DNA of 64,000 nt. Origin: Lingula anatina. Taxonomy: Eukaryota > Brachiopoda > Lingulata > Lingulida > Lingulidae. Positions 26,701 through 41,700 of the stretch are shown piece by piece; the stretch's first letter is position 1, and each line of letters starts with the position of its first letter. The notes beneath the pieces are model-generated. The model was not told where the DNA came from. It saw nothing but the letters and a program-made list of their open reading frames with translations, and searched no databases. The position numbers were made by a program, and so were the translations under genes. Location: contig NW_019774402.1 in the NCBI RefSeq assembly GCF_001039355.2, positions 622,325-686,324 of the forward strand, in the 5' to 3' direction.

Positions 26701-29700
26701 GAGCCACCTGGGCCATCCAATTCATCAACGTCTCCTAAATTCATTATCTAAGCCATTCTGTACACTAATGTATATTTTTATCTTCTCTTGGTTGTGATTT
26801 TTTCCAGGAATTAGCTGAAGGTCAGACTGTACTGTTTGCCTTTCTTGCCCTGTGCATTAGTGCCATAATATTGATGCTGAAGATTCAGCTACTGTGTCCC
26901 TTTCTGAGGACTCTTCTCTCAGTTAACATTTTACCCACTCTATCAAAAGAAAATTTGAAATATGGCAAAAACCATGGCCAGGGTGTCTTTTTTATTACTG
27001 TTTATTTCTTTTATTGCTTTTTAATCCATCTTACTTCTATTTAAATTATCTATTCAATAAAGCAACCCAAAGAAGTAATCCAAACCTTAATCCTCATCTT
27101 GGTAAATTGATAATTTATTGCATGTACATTGCATGTAGGCTTCAAATTTTCCAAGTGAAATTTGAGGTTATTTTTAGGTAAAACTATGGACATTCCTTCA
27201 TATCAAGCCATATTATTAGCAAACAATGTGTATGAAATTACTTGGAAGTAATTAAAGGTATCTGCCAAAAATATGCAACACAGCCATTAGTCAAAATAAG
27301 CTTGAAATCCCCAATGACTAATTGAAAAAGATATAATTGATTTTCTTTAAATGTTTTATCAAATTAAAGTATACTGCAGCCCCATATTGAAGCAACATTA
27401 CACTTCACAAACTGAATGCTGTCAAGAAACAAGGTCATATTTGGATTTAAACTTCACAAATATACTGCTTACTGAAAACTGGAAAAGAACTGAAACAGTC
27501 ACATTATTGGCCAATCAGTCAAGTTAAGATCAGTGAAGCAATATTTTATTCTCATTTAATTCAGAAGCCATTATGAAGAGTTTGTCATGAGATTTTGTAC
27601 CTCAACAAATTATTTACTGCAGACAAACATGAGGTTTTTCAGGGTTCATTTCCTCTTGCTGTTATATTCAGTGATGAACATCATTATATATTGATTTGAA
27701 AGGCAAACAAAATGGAAAGGACTGTTCCATTGTGTAAGCTTGCACTCTGGAAGACTGCTCTAAGTGTCAGCAGCTTTCAAGTTTCCACTGTTAAGAGACT
27801 CTAATAGATCAGATACAAGTTCATAACAATTATTTTGGTAACATGGCATATGTTGGATGTAGAGTTTATTCTGTATAAATGTAGCATCTACATATTTACA
27901 ATTGTGCCCCATACCATAACCTTCCACAAAACTATTCTAAACTCTTCCATAATTCTGTGCCTGGCAAATAGTCTTGTGTGCTAAGATAATTCCTATCTCT
28001 GCTTTCAATCACAGGTGGTCTAAAAAACATGTATTATTCACTAGATGAACCTAAAACTGTCTTTCTGCAATCAACATATGAATGCTATATATCCTTCAAA
28101 CTGACAGATATCTGTATTACTAACTTTGATCCATGCAAAAGCTCATAAAGGCCACATGCATGCATGCCCTGATTAAAAAAAATCTGAGACGTACACTTTT
28201 GACTATTCATAATAATCTGAGCTTTTTGATATAATCTCAATAAAAAAATTAACATTTTGCATTGTGCGTTTAAGTTTGTTATTTCCTCATCATCTTGGCT
28301 CTAGTTTCCCAACTTCATATCTTGGGTTGTCTTGGTTTAAATTCATTAATTTTTTGCACATTTCTAATATTTGACTAATAACTTTTTAACTAAAGAATAA
28401 TTAAACCATACACAAAAGCATGAATGAATGGTTGAATGATCTTCATTTGCCAATTATGAGGGAGAGGAATTCCTCCTTCCTATCCCACCTTCTAATTAAA
28501 TGAACTCTACCAAGTAAAGCAGACCACCCTATTTATTACAGTGCACCTTCATAAGTCATTGGAGATGTTTCTGTTAGTTAAGACACTGCAGGATTACCAA
28601 AATGTAGCACAGGTAAGTTATGTATGCTTTTTTATGTAGTCTAGATCAGATAATATTAAATTTGAAATTTCCCACCATTTGTCACATAAATGGTCATGGG
28701 ATAGTTTAATTGTAATGCTGTCACTGAAAAAATTGATAACTTGATTTTTTCACCAAGGTTAAAATACAGTCCCGAGTTTGACCCCTAAAGTTAATGTACT
28801 AATTCACATAGAGTTCTGTCAATGTGAAACACAACTAAATAACCCATTTTCCTGTAGACTGCCTCTATTTTGGAATTATAACACTTGTTGAAGTATTTTC
28901 AACAATACAAGTGTTTATAATGATTGACTGAATGCTAAAACTACTGCATGGTACATGTTGGTGTATTTCTATAAGTTTATCTCTTGAAGCACTTCACCAT
29001 ATTGGGTTCATTTGTGTTAAACAATACTTAGGTAGGCATAATGTGTTACTATTCAGACAGAACATGCTAGCTTTTCTGTGAACTAATCCTTAGATTAGTC
29101 ACCATTCAAAGTGGTAAAGGAAGACCTGGTGGTACATTTCCTGAATGTAAATAGCTGCTGATCAATAGGACAGAGATTTGACGTCAAGGAAAGAAAACAA
29201 TAGGGAGAATTGTAAAAAGGTAATAAACTTATCTTAATTTACCAAATAAAATAGATGTCTATCACTTAAAACTGCCTCAACTTCAGCTGCTGATGCAATG
29301 ACTTCTAATATATCATTAAAGTCATGTTCTCAAGCTGAAATTAATCTAAATTTTGTACCAATTAAAAAACATCAATGTGTCGTCGGCTGTTTATATGAAA
29401 TTTAAAAAAAAAAGCAAGTCTTGCCAAACAAAAATTGCAACAGACATTCATAACTGAGTAGAAATGAAAGGCAGTGAATACATCATTTAAACACATTCGC
29501 TTCCACAAAATATACATGCCATACATTTATTCAATTTAAACAAAGTTTTTTTTTCAAATGAGTGATTAAGTCTAGTTGTGTTTCACATAGTTAAGGTTGA
29601 GTGAAAGCCACAGAAAATCAATGCTCTTTGCTTGCACAGTTACGGATAATTGCATGTCACTTTCCACAGAGACAGGAACACTTTGCCTTTGAAGATACTT

Positions 29701-32700
29701 CTCACTTCTCACTAATTGATGAGTTGACATTCATCATAAACTAGCTCTCTTTTATTACTTTAGAGCATTAACTGTACATTACCTGAAAAATTATACAAAA
29801 TCAGATTAAGTAAAATAATAAAATGAAAAACTTCAATTTTTTACCCCATAAAAAGGATGAGACTGTAAACAAAAATGTTTTCAACAAACTTTATTCATTT
29901 AACAGTAATAGGTTTTTAAGAACACTAAAAATTGTTCATAAATTGGATTTCAATTAAATCATTATATGTTGAAATAACATTAAATCCACTTTTGATCAAG
30001 GAGAATATTTTGAAAATAGTATGATTAAAGATGGATATATTAATTTCTTTTCCTATCTTTTCAACAAAAGCAAAATCTGCCCTTTATTGGTTATACTTCA
30101 ACATATTGATCAGCAATGAAAAGCAAATGTATCCTTCATTTCCAAGTTCAATTGAAAAAGCATAAGCTTTTGAAATAGTGCAGGTGAACAGCATGAAATA
30201 AAAGCAAACCAGGCTGAGAGAATGAGAAAATATCAATGGATGTTGGGCACAATGACGAGTTGTACAAGGATACACCATACAGTCTCATAGATGTGAAGGT
30301 TACAATTGGTTGTTTAATTGATTCTATTGACGAGTTAAGCCAGGCTGCTAAGTCAGTATAAGACAGATGCAAAAACACAGGAGATTTCACCAAACAGCAG
30401 ACAGTGAAACGACTATCAAATTTAACTGCTGATTAATTTTGATAAACTTCAGTTTTCCAATTTTTTTCTGTCCTCTCTCACTGTCTTTGTGACAAAAGAT
30501 CAGATGACATTACATGAAGTATCAAAAAAATGTCCAATGGGAAATTGGTCCAATTCTCCATTAAACGTCAATATTTGATTAATACTTTAACAGCATTATT
30601 GTGCATCAAGGGCAGGCTGTTCAGGAGTAAACACTAGGACAGAGAGAGGCCCACAATTCACTTTATCCGGCAAATACACTGGAGAGTAGGAAGAGTATAC
30701 CCATGTCACACACTCTGTATATTGTAAGTAGAGTAATTTTAACAGACAAATATATTGTAGTATATCGTCACTGATGTAACAGCCCTCTTTTTATTGATAC
30801 TTTACAGGATTTCTTTGAACATTTTTTACTTAAAATCATTTTGCAAAACAGGCTATGGTCATTTCAAGTTTGTAGTGATATTGTTGGCAGAAACAAGATT
30901 TATGATTATGCTTTAATTAGGTATTAATAACATCTGAAACAAAAACTGAATCATTCTTGAATATGTATAAATGGAAAGATCAGCCATGGATGGATATAAA
31001 TGTCCACTGCTGTAGACATAATGATAAATATGTAGAGTATCAGATCATTCTGTGGAAAACTCACACATCGAGTCTGCCTTTACAATGTACCTTTGTTATA
31101 AGCCTACTCTTATATTTACCATAGTTTCACTAAAGGCAATGTGCACTGTTCTTTATGAATTTGGATGGGTGGGTCAAGTTACATTATGTAAGACAACAAA
31201 CTTATTGGCATTTGGTATTGTCGCTATAACATGTTTAGAGTGGTCCAATGTATTTAGGCAAAGATGCCCTTTCCTATAGTCACTATGTAAACATATTTAC
31301 TTAATTGCTATGCCTAACATATAACCATGTACTATATGAACTGCATGTATACTGTTTCATAAGATACCTGTGAGTTAATTTCCTGGGTGTAATTTTATAC
31401 TCCCAAAATAATTTTTGAACACAGTCATATCAGTTACATTTCAGAATTAATCAGATTTTATGACACTGTGAAATTGTTCTACAATCATGTGGATGATACA
31501 AAAATATATGCAGAACACAATTTGAGATAGATCTTGCATTGTCTATCATTTAAAAAAGATAGGATAGACCAAAACACACACACAGTCACCAAGCCTCGTG
31601 TTGTCAGCACCTATCAGGTTGAAGATATTCACAGTGGTAAAAATCTAGTCGATAATGAGAGAAAAAAACGATGATTAACTCATTCATTTACATGCCTGAA
31701 TGAACATCTATTCACTTATCCTATGATGCACTCTCCAAGTATTCAAACCAAGATGCATATAATGGAATCCTGTGGGGGATTTTTTTAAAGCATTGCCATT
31801 TACTATGCTTGTCTTACATTAAATGCAAGTTTTGGTGCTGAACACATCACACTTATTGTGTATTTTCACATCTGTTAAATAATTTAGAAGATGTACATGT
31901 ATATACAAGCAGTTTAATCTCATTTTCTAAAAGACACAAATGCCAACTGACAGACCACCAAATCTTTAAGGGCCACAGTCACTTCATAAACTAATATCCA
32001 ATTTAACTCTTGTTTATTCATCATGATGATTAATTTCCTTTATCGGTATTGTTCAAATTGTTTTCACAAAAAATATAAAAAAACAACCTACACTACAGAC
32101 ACACCTTGCTTGAACTTAACAAGGAAAGTTTTGTGTGAACATATCACAAATCAAAGCACTGCTCTTGCATTACATTTGCTCATGCTGTGTGGAAAAAACA
32201 TGTAGAACTTTTTTCTTGGACAGAAGATAATGATCACAACACTCCAGCACATGCTTCAGGAACTCTGCAATCATTTACTCTCCTCAGGTGTCAATTAGTG
32301 AAGGAGAAATATTATCAAAGACACACTGTTTCCAATAGGTGTGGGAAAGACCTTCCCTAATTACCAAATTTAACCAGCCTTTTAAAAAAGATGCTAAGCT
32401 GTTTCTGAGGTGATCAGATAACTGTGGTTGGTGCTTTATAATAGTGATGGTTTGAATTTGGGAAAGGCTGTTAAGTAATTCAGAGGAAATTTATTCATCC
32501 TTTAAATGAAATTATCCATTTAATACTGGCATTTCTCATACTTAACATTTCTTCACAATCACAACACATTTTACTAGTTAAAATTAGAAATACCATGTCT
32601 AGGGTTATTGGGTATTTTCTACCAAACTGATAAAAAATTGTTCATTTTCTTCAACACTCATTAATACTATCCATTCATCTTTACCCAACCATATCTTTCT

Positions 32701-35700
32701 TTGTCTAGATCAATTTCAATTTCTTATTGATTGTTACATCATTTCTTCAGTCAGGTAAACTTATTTCAACACAATCCACCGAGCCATGCATGTTTAAGTG
32801 GACTAAAAACTTCCTTTTCTTAGTTTTATAACAGATAATCAATATACCACTTATTATATAAGAAGCAAAAGAGACATGGTTCATTTGCAGTTAAGAGCCA
32901 TACATTATCAAGACGCTAGTCTACGAAAATCCAAGAGTGATAAGAAAAATATGACACCTATATATAGCAGATCTTTTTATCCTCTGCTTATTTTCATCAT
33001 TTTGGGCACACCTTTGGGTATTCCTTCGTTGCAATGCATCACACTGAGGATTTATTTCTTTCCCCAAGTATTCCCCACTCCTATTTGCTGATGACAGATT
33101 GAAGCCAACACTAACTATAAAGAATTGCTCCACTGCTCAAGATATATTTCTTCAATTAATGTAAACCTATAGGGAACTTTGCAGTTAACTTTAAGGTAGC
33201 AGAATTTTTGGACAATATCCATAATAATGCTACAGTGCTAATCTATAGCTTTAAAGGATTTTCCTACAGATTATGCACATAGCTGCTGCACATACTGATA
33301 TAGAGGCTAAATATTGTATCTCTTGACATTAACAATTTTAGAAGATTTACTATATAATGCAAACATCCTTCATGAAAATATGTGCACAAGCTGCATGGCC
33401 TTAGCATCATTTATCTGTTCAATACAATATGATGAGCCCTTAACCAGTCCAGCCCATCGGTTTCTTAACAAGGGCAGGGTGAACTGTAAGATGCAATGTT
33501 ACATCTAGAAGTCTGTCCTCTGACATATATCCAAGTTGTATGAAGAACGATATCATTTATTTGTACTAATTCAGAACCTTAACCGTTAAAACAGTATGGA
33601 AAATGGTTATGCATGCTTATCAGTAATGCAATATAGTCAACTTAACCATTACCCAGGGGCTTGTAACTGAAATTCTTTTCCTTTTTTCCATTGAAATCAG
33701 CTCATTTTGGAACTGATGACAATGTGTTGACAAGCTATTACATGAAATACTGGTGCTTAGAATACCATATTTCAGCAAAGAAGTACAGACAAAGATATTT
33801 TGATACTGGTAAATGGGAGAAATGTCCGAAAATGAAGTCTCTGCCAAAAAACATTGTCTAATCTACATACATTGCTAATAACAATCAAGTGATATTTCAC
33901 ATTCAGAGTGCATAGGCAATTCTGTGTCATACTATTGCTAATTCTGGCATTGTCTTTACAATGAAGTCAAGTATAACAAGCAGCAAAAGCCTCTTGTATC
34001 CCGTTTCTTTCTCCCCTGTGGCTGCATGTGTCACCTTCTCAATGACTGCTAATGAAGTTACTTTCACTTTTTTCCAACGTAGGATGAGTCTGAAATAGGT
34101 TCTCAGAAGTTGCCCACTGTGTTTTGATACAAAGGACAAAGCCAAGATGCTTAAAGAAAGAATTGAAAAACAATAGATAAGAATGTTCATGTTGTATATG
34201 AATAAATCACCTAAAGAATAATAAATTTGCTTTCAATCTCTTGAATTGTTACTATAACTGCAAACAAATAATACTTACCCTGTAATTTCTCTGACACCAT
34301 ACAAATTCAATGTATAGAAGATCAGTTGGACTAGTGTGGAAGTTCTTTTTTTTTTTTTAATAACCATTCATTAAACTGGGAATATTACTCTAACCACTAC
34401 CACAATAGCTGAAAACTTGGCCATAAATACCGAGGATATTTGAAAATGCAGCAAGATAATAAAAAAAAAATTTTTTTCAGTTGAAAATACCAAACCATAT
34501 AGCCTATAGCTGTAGAGGCAAGAGAGTAATGGAAAGTTTCTTTATAAAACTACTTAGGGCTAATTTTTCCATTACAGTATGATGCACTTCATACTTTTCA
34601 CCAGTGACATGTAGACCCTTCACACCAAACATGAAGAGGCTAAGGAATAGAGAGGTTAGGCTTGAAGTAAACACAAAAATTTGAAAGATGTTTGCTCATC
34701 CTGAAACACTATACTTCTAAGTCCCGCTTTCTCCTGGCAATAAACCTTTTCTCTGCCTTTCCCTCAAGTCATGCCATCTTATATATAGGAGCAAGGGAGG
34801 CATGCATTGTCTTTGATATATGTCAAAACACTTTTTACAAGATCGAATTTCCTTTTTTTTTTCTTAAGAGACATCTTCCAGGAGAAAGTTTTGTGAAAAA
34901 AGCTCTTCATGCGAATATAATCCCACTAAAAATCATTCAAGAGACTTAACTGCATTATGTGACATTTCTGAAACTATTGATTGTCAAATTGAACACAGAA
35001 AATGTTTCAATGGCACTAATTCCTAACAAACTCTTTTCTGTGCATGGTTCTGGAAGCAAAAAGTGTTTCTTTTGTAAGTTAGCCGGGTCTATTTTCAGAA
35101 TCCCTTTCATCCTACAAGAACTAATACGTGTTGTTCAGCAAAAAAAGAAAAACGTCCTTGAAAGGTGAAGTTAGATACTTGTGTGCTCGCTAAACAGTAG
35201 CTTTCAGGTGTTGATGATAGGATTGTGGTTCTACACTGAAGCATGCACACAAAATAAAACAAAAGAGCTAAAATAATAAAAGCAACAGCTGTGACAAAAT
35301 AAGTATGTTTGAAAAAAGCATTTCACATTGTTGATGAATATGAATTCAATAAAATTTTCAAAAGTGAATACATCTGTTATTAAGATTTGTTCCTTTCTTA
35401 TAAATAGTTTAAACATATTGCAACTGTCCAAGTTCATCATGAAAACAGTATATTGCTTGTTTTATCAATATCATTTAATAAAATTTATTTTCAACACCTC
35501 CATAAGTTTAACTAAGAAAGTATGGGTCATTCTTCACAAAAAAGAAGCCGAGCCTATTGAAAAATACAAGCATAACAAATAATACCTCTGGTCAAAACAA
35601 TGAAAGACTATTCTGACCCCAGAAGCTCTTCTCTTTTGCATGCAAACAGGCGCCCAAGATGCATCAATGTAGTGTAACATTTGAGGATCTGACTTCTCAG

Positions 35701-38700
35701 CTATTCCCAAAGGCATGAACATCATGCCAGTGGGAAAGGAGTTTTGAAACCTCCACCTAATGTCACTTCTGCTTTGCACTCTCATGCCAAAGCCATTTAT
35801 ACCCAATCCTAAAAGTAAGATTACCAAAGAAAAAAGTACAGCTTAGGTGGATGTGCTGTCAATCTTTCCACCTCCAAAATTACACACTTAATCAGCAAGT
35901 CCTATGCAAATAAGAGAAAAAAGTCCATGAAGGTCAGTATGCTTATTTAGAGCTGTTGCACAATCTGCTTTTTCTACCATAAAGAAGGACTCGGTTGAAT
36001 GAAAACAGTGCAGTGTTATATCGTATGCTTACTTAAGCAACAAAAGCATGTTGAATGGTTAGAGAAGGTTGTATTGTAGGTATACGCTTTACAGGTGCAA
36101 GAAGGAACACCAGCATGCGTGAGTAGCTACAAGCTGTTTCTTTTCTACTTTTTGCCCCAAGGTGAAATATACTGGTAGATTTTATAAGTGAGGTAATATT
36201 TGAGCATGCTTGCACAAATTAATTCAGGAAAGTCATGAAAGATGGCAGTGACTTTCTTGTCCATTTGTGCTGCTGTTCTTAATGTGCTTACACACAGACT
36301 TGGTTTGTGTTGGTGTTTAACTATCCTTGGATATGTTTTTACAAATATAGAACCAACAAGTCACAATGTTTTGAAAGTAAACTTGTTTGTGGTTTGTTAC
36401 TTTTTATTCCATTTTATATAGAAATAAGAAAAAAGTATTATAGATACAGTCAAAGGGTGTATTTTTATGTTCGTAGCTTTTACACAGTGCGTCTGAGTAC
36501 AGTCAAATGTGCAGTATTCATCTTTTATTACAGGATATAATCATTGAAAATGGTGCCCATCTAAATATCTAGAAATATTCTCTTGATTACTGGATGCTGC
36601 TTCCCAATCACTGTTCTGGAATCTGTTTATGTTAATGTTTAAATGTGGAAAAGGGGAATTATATAGTATTAACAATTCACTGAAATTTTGTTTTTTCTTT
36701 TCAGACTGAGTGAATGAAGGGATGAAATTTCACTGAACCTCTTCCAGGCAATTAAAAAGACAACCTGTGACACCAGGCTTCACAAATAGTTGCCCCAAAA
36801 ATAAGGCAAATAGCATATGGAATAACTTTGCAAAAAAACTCAATTCTAGAATCATTAATATTAATAATAAAAAAAGACAAAGAGCATCATGGCAGAAAGT
36901 GAAGTGACTACATTTAGTACTGTAGACTCAGGGAATGCTTCGTATGCAATTGCTGAGCCTGAGACCATAGGGAATCAGACGAGTATCCCTACAGGAACTC
37001 AGGTAGAGGCCTACTATCTGTTCATCACTGCTGGAGTGGGCCTATGCTTCAACTTGGTGCTCATTCTCAGCATTTTTCTCAGCAGTAAAACCAGGAAAAT
37101 GACCAGTGCTTTTATCATTCATGGAATACTGCTGGACTTGGCCAAATTATACTACTGTGTGCCATTTGCACTGAGCCTCCTCCAGAAACAAGTCCCATCC
37201 CACTGCAATATCCTTGGTGCCTCCTTTGTGACACTTATTAGCATTTCTGCATACAATTTGGTTGCAATGGTGGCAGCAGAGGCTTATGCATTTAGGGACG
37301 TCTTTGGTGACAGTGAGAAGGGGACATTTTGTTGCGTGTTATTTGGTGTACTGACTGTATACATAGCAAGTGTTATCATTCACCTTGGGCCAACTGTGAT
37401 TGGAGGAAACTTCCGTTACAACGAGGAAGTTGGCAACTGCATTTACAGTAAAAATGAACTGAAGAGCTATGTTAGTTACATAATGTGGGTGGGTATTAAC
37501 TCCCTTGCAGTGCTTCTCGCCCTGTACTATGCCATTTTATTGTACAGACAGATACTGGCAAACAAGCCTCACAGGATCAACACACTTGTACGACAAGCCA
37601 TCGCCCTTTCTAAAGAGCGTATGCCAAAGCAAAACATGATCAAGAAAATTGTGGATGAATCTTTAAGCAGGGTGCGTGTCATGCTGGCTGTCATCACATG
37701 CTTTATCATATGTTGGTACCCACTGTTTCTCCTCAACATCTCAGATCCTAACTTTACACAGGACAAAAGCATTTACAAAATTTTCACCATCATGGGATAC
37801 TCCAATGGTGCCATCACACCTATTCTCTTCATTATATTTGACAAGAACCTGAGCATGATACGAAGACTGTTCTGCTGTACAAAGTGTCGAGGAGATGATT
37901 ATGGAGGTGGTAGTAGTGGGGGTGGGGGTGGGGGCAGCGGAAGGGCAGGGATGACACCCCTGATGCAAACTCCAGGACCTAGCTTTCAGTCTCAAGTGCA
38001 AATGTACCAGAGAGTTGGATGTAGACTGTGTCGAGAAGGACAAAGTCATCCTGAGGAACTATGTAATGGTGGCTATCGTCACCAAGGTCGAGTAACACGC
38101 GACCCCTCTTTCTGTGACTATGGTGAGCTCCATGAATACACCAGTGTCTGTTAAAAAGACACTAACGTGCTTTTAAAAATTATTTGCATTTTTGATGTGA
38201 AAATCAATAAGATGTGAAGAGAATGACAGAAATTAATTTCTATTTTATTTTCTCAGAAAATTTTCTACATTGTTTCATTATGAATAGTAATGTTGTGTTA
38301 CTTTGTATTAAAATCAACAAAAATCTGTATTTTTGTATATCTGTGCCTCTGGGGAAATACGGACAGTTATTTTATAACTGACCACACCATCTGAAGATAC
38401 TTTTGTAACCTTATAATATATTGTATTTAAAAATGTTCGAGGAAACTAAGTTCCTTGTATTGCTCAGAGCCACTTATTTTGATTCATATCTTTTTGAGCA
38501 TTTTTAGATGACAGTTTAACAAAGTTTTACAAAGAACCAAAATTTCCAAAACAACTTGAATAAGCGTAACTTTAGTAGAGGAATGTTACTCTGGTTTTTG
38601 TTTACTCTCTTGTTTACTTCACATATTCTGCAATACTGGGGTTCCTAAATGTCAGTCAAATGTACTGTGCTATCTTCCTCATACATCACTGCTTTCTTGT

Positions 38701-41700
38701 CAATAAAAACTTGTATGTTTGGGAATGAGATGTGCCCAAAGAAATTGAGTTAGAGAGTGAAATGGCTTTTGAAAACCCAGGAGAGGAGTTAGTGGCACTG
38801 GATTGATCTCTGTAGCTGACATATCTCCAGAAAAAAAGATGAAAATCAAATACATTCATGGGACATGTGTTTTACCAAATCCAATTTTCCATTCATGTTT
38901 TTCCAACCACGACTGTCTAGTATCTGTGTGTCCTGATACATCAAATACTCTGGGGAGACACTAAAAGTTATCAAACAAAAAATTGCCCCTTAAATTGTAT
39001 TTTTCCTTGTATATACACAATTAAAACCTTCGGAGAGCAGCACTGGTTTAATTCAAATGACAACGGTACTAGAAATGTCTGATAGAATTTGAATTCCCTG
39101 CTACTGTTCACATTTTTTGTCTTTTCAGCAACAAATGACAATATAAGTCTGGGACATTTAATTCTGTGCCTTTAGAAAAGTATCTCATTGGTAATTTCTG
39201 CCTCATTTGCCACTTAATGAAGCATACAGCAAAAAGAATTGTTTTAATGGAAACTTAACTGCTCTTTGTATATCCATTGTGCTTTTACTACACAACCTCT
39301 GGAAACACCTTTAAAAAGGTGCAATCGAGAAATAACAACATGTCACCAAGTCATCTCCATCTTTTCATCAGCAATACTCCACATTATTTGCACTTCTTCC
39401 TTCAGGGCACAAACCGCCAAGGGCCTGTTTACATTTTGTTAAAATACACATATTCACAACTCAAAGGGGTAATTGGTGTGCCCTGGCTAACATATTAATT
39501 CAAGTTTTAAACAAATGGGTACTTTCTGCCAAATTTCTGGATGAGTAGAAATTTCAGTGTTTTAGTTTAATAACGAGTTGAAATTTTGAACGTTCATTTG
39601 TGTATTGACTTATGTTCATGTGATGTGACAGTAACATAATTAATTTTTTTGAATAGAAGAAAAACACTGAAAGGAGTCTTGTACAAAATTAGTTAAGGAA
39701 TATGTTTCAGCATACATGACACCATTTCAACACACTCGGAACTTCTTCATATAAATGTGCATAAATGTATCAGAGGCAAATAACTTAAAGCATATTAATT
39801 TAGCAAAATAAATTATTGTTTGTCTTATTTATGAAAAAAGGGAATCAAATAAAAAACTTAGAAGAAAAAGCTTTTCTAAAAATTCAGGAATCATGTGAAA
39901 AAACTATTTTATTTTATAAAATCATATTTTCATAGGTGTGAAAATGTGAACTACAGTAATGACTCTATCTTTTCAATGGGAAAAATGTGAATATTACAGA
40001 TACTGAGTTTGTTCAAGTCATATATTCTTAAGATTAGAGAATTCTTACCGAGTGGTAGCAACAAGACTGAAAAGCAGAACTAGGCTATATGGTAATAGCA
40101 TCACAAATGCTATATAGAAATATCACTTTTATGATTCCAAAATGATATATCTGAATGATTGATATTTTTTGCCCATAGAATTGATTGATTCATTACCTTA
40201 GTTTTTCACACACAATTTATATATCATATGATTTTTCTGGAAATATGAAAATATAGGCCAAATGGCTGGTACTATAGAACCAGCAACCAGCCAAGTGCTC
40301 TGCATATTCCCACAAAGTATGTGGATGGCCAAGCCTTACATTTATAGAAATTTATCCTTAAGTAATTGAATAATGGATTATGCTCCCAGTATAAATTTGT
40401 TTTCCATTATGGGGTCATAGGTGTTCTTATACAATGTACAGAGCAATGAGACCCCCCTGACAAAAAGATGGTTTATATTTTAAGAAACCACAACAGTAAT
40501 AGTTTAATTTTTATTATTTCTTTTAAAAAGCAATGAGGTAAACCCTATTCTGCACCTGAATTTAATCCTTTCAGAATAACTGTACATGTACAGCTATCAA
40601 ATTTATTTAAGTGTTCGGTTTTCTTTAACAGTGCTGTTCCTTTGTTCAAATTGGTAACTTTGTCAATGGATATTAGCCAACAAAGTACATTCAACATTGA
40701 CTTTTTGAATTAAAGATTGAAACTGATCTCTGTCATCAAATTGTATTAGAATTAATTTATGTTCCACCATTCACCAATGTCACCTGATACACTTTATACA
40801 AAGTACAATATATTTGTATTACTTACTCACAATTTGTAACTGAATCTCTCATTTTAAATATTTCCACTTTATAACATATGAGGTACATAAGCCATATCTA
40901 GAAATCTATCTAGAAAGTAACATTTGAAATCCAATGCTATATTGATTTTCACTTTAAAGCTAGGTGAAATTGTTGTTCTATGGACAAGCTGCTGAACTTG
41001 TGTTATGTTTCAGTTACAATACCCAGACACGTGCATAGCTGTAAAGAAATAGCCTACAGTAAGATTTATGTGGAATGATTTCAAATATGTATGGAAAAAT
41101 CTGATTCTTAATGCTGTCTCAAATTCCAAATGTGTATTGTGCTCTTTTCCAATCTTCCACTCTTTTGCAATGTGGAACCCAAATATAAATGGTACAATGA
41201 AATAATTTCCTTTAAATCAAATAAAAACAGGTTATACACAGCACAGAGAACTATTTTTTTATTTTTAGAGAATACTGGGAACACTGTAGACAATCCTTTT
41301 AGCCCTTTGCTCCCAGGAGAGTAAAAAAAAAAGTACAGCTAACTTCTCTTCAGTTTTTATATATTGTTGTAGACCTGATTTTGGTAAGTCTGACACTCCC
41401 TTAGAAGTACCCTCCTCTGTTATTAGCACTTTCAAAAGTAAGGCAAAAAAATCCTCTTTGTGTATGAAGACTGATTCGAAAAAGAAACAGAGAAAGAGAG
41501 AGAAAGATCCCTTTCCATAGATCACAAGAAAGACAGACTTGAGCAGAAAGACACAGATCTCCAAGCTAAAATCCAGCTCCGGAAAACAGAAACCAGCCTA
41601 AAATATTTTTAATTATCATCGCTCTTTTTAGGAAAAGCATCTGTATTTATTCTTACAGTGCGAGCCAGTCTATCAAAATACACGCTGGAGCCAGGAATCA

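Larger units (their letters stand above)
19170..36704 (-). other. MTO1 intron 7, left part: no gene recognised
   Basis: About 17.5 kb of AT-rich intron between MTO1 exon 8 and the nested GPCR gene. I find no exon with convincing splice sites and family similarity on either strand. Some minus-strand ORFs of 80-100 codons (for example 25889-26355 and 35534-35827) are open but match nothing I know. Simple repeats are listed separately. Undetected 5'UTR exons of the GPCR gene could lie here. Confidence 0.5.

Noticed and set aside
35534-35827. Minus-strand ORF of 97 codons with a faint laminin-G-like pattern ([15 protein letters not shown])
   Set aside because: The acceptor and donor are only plausible, no flanking exons of such a gene are visible, and the similarity is too weak. 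Lies within MTO1 intron 7.
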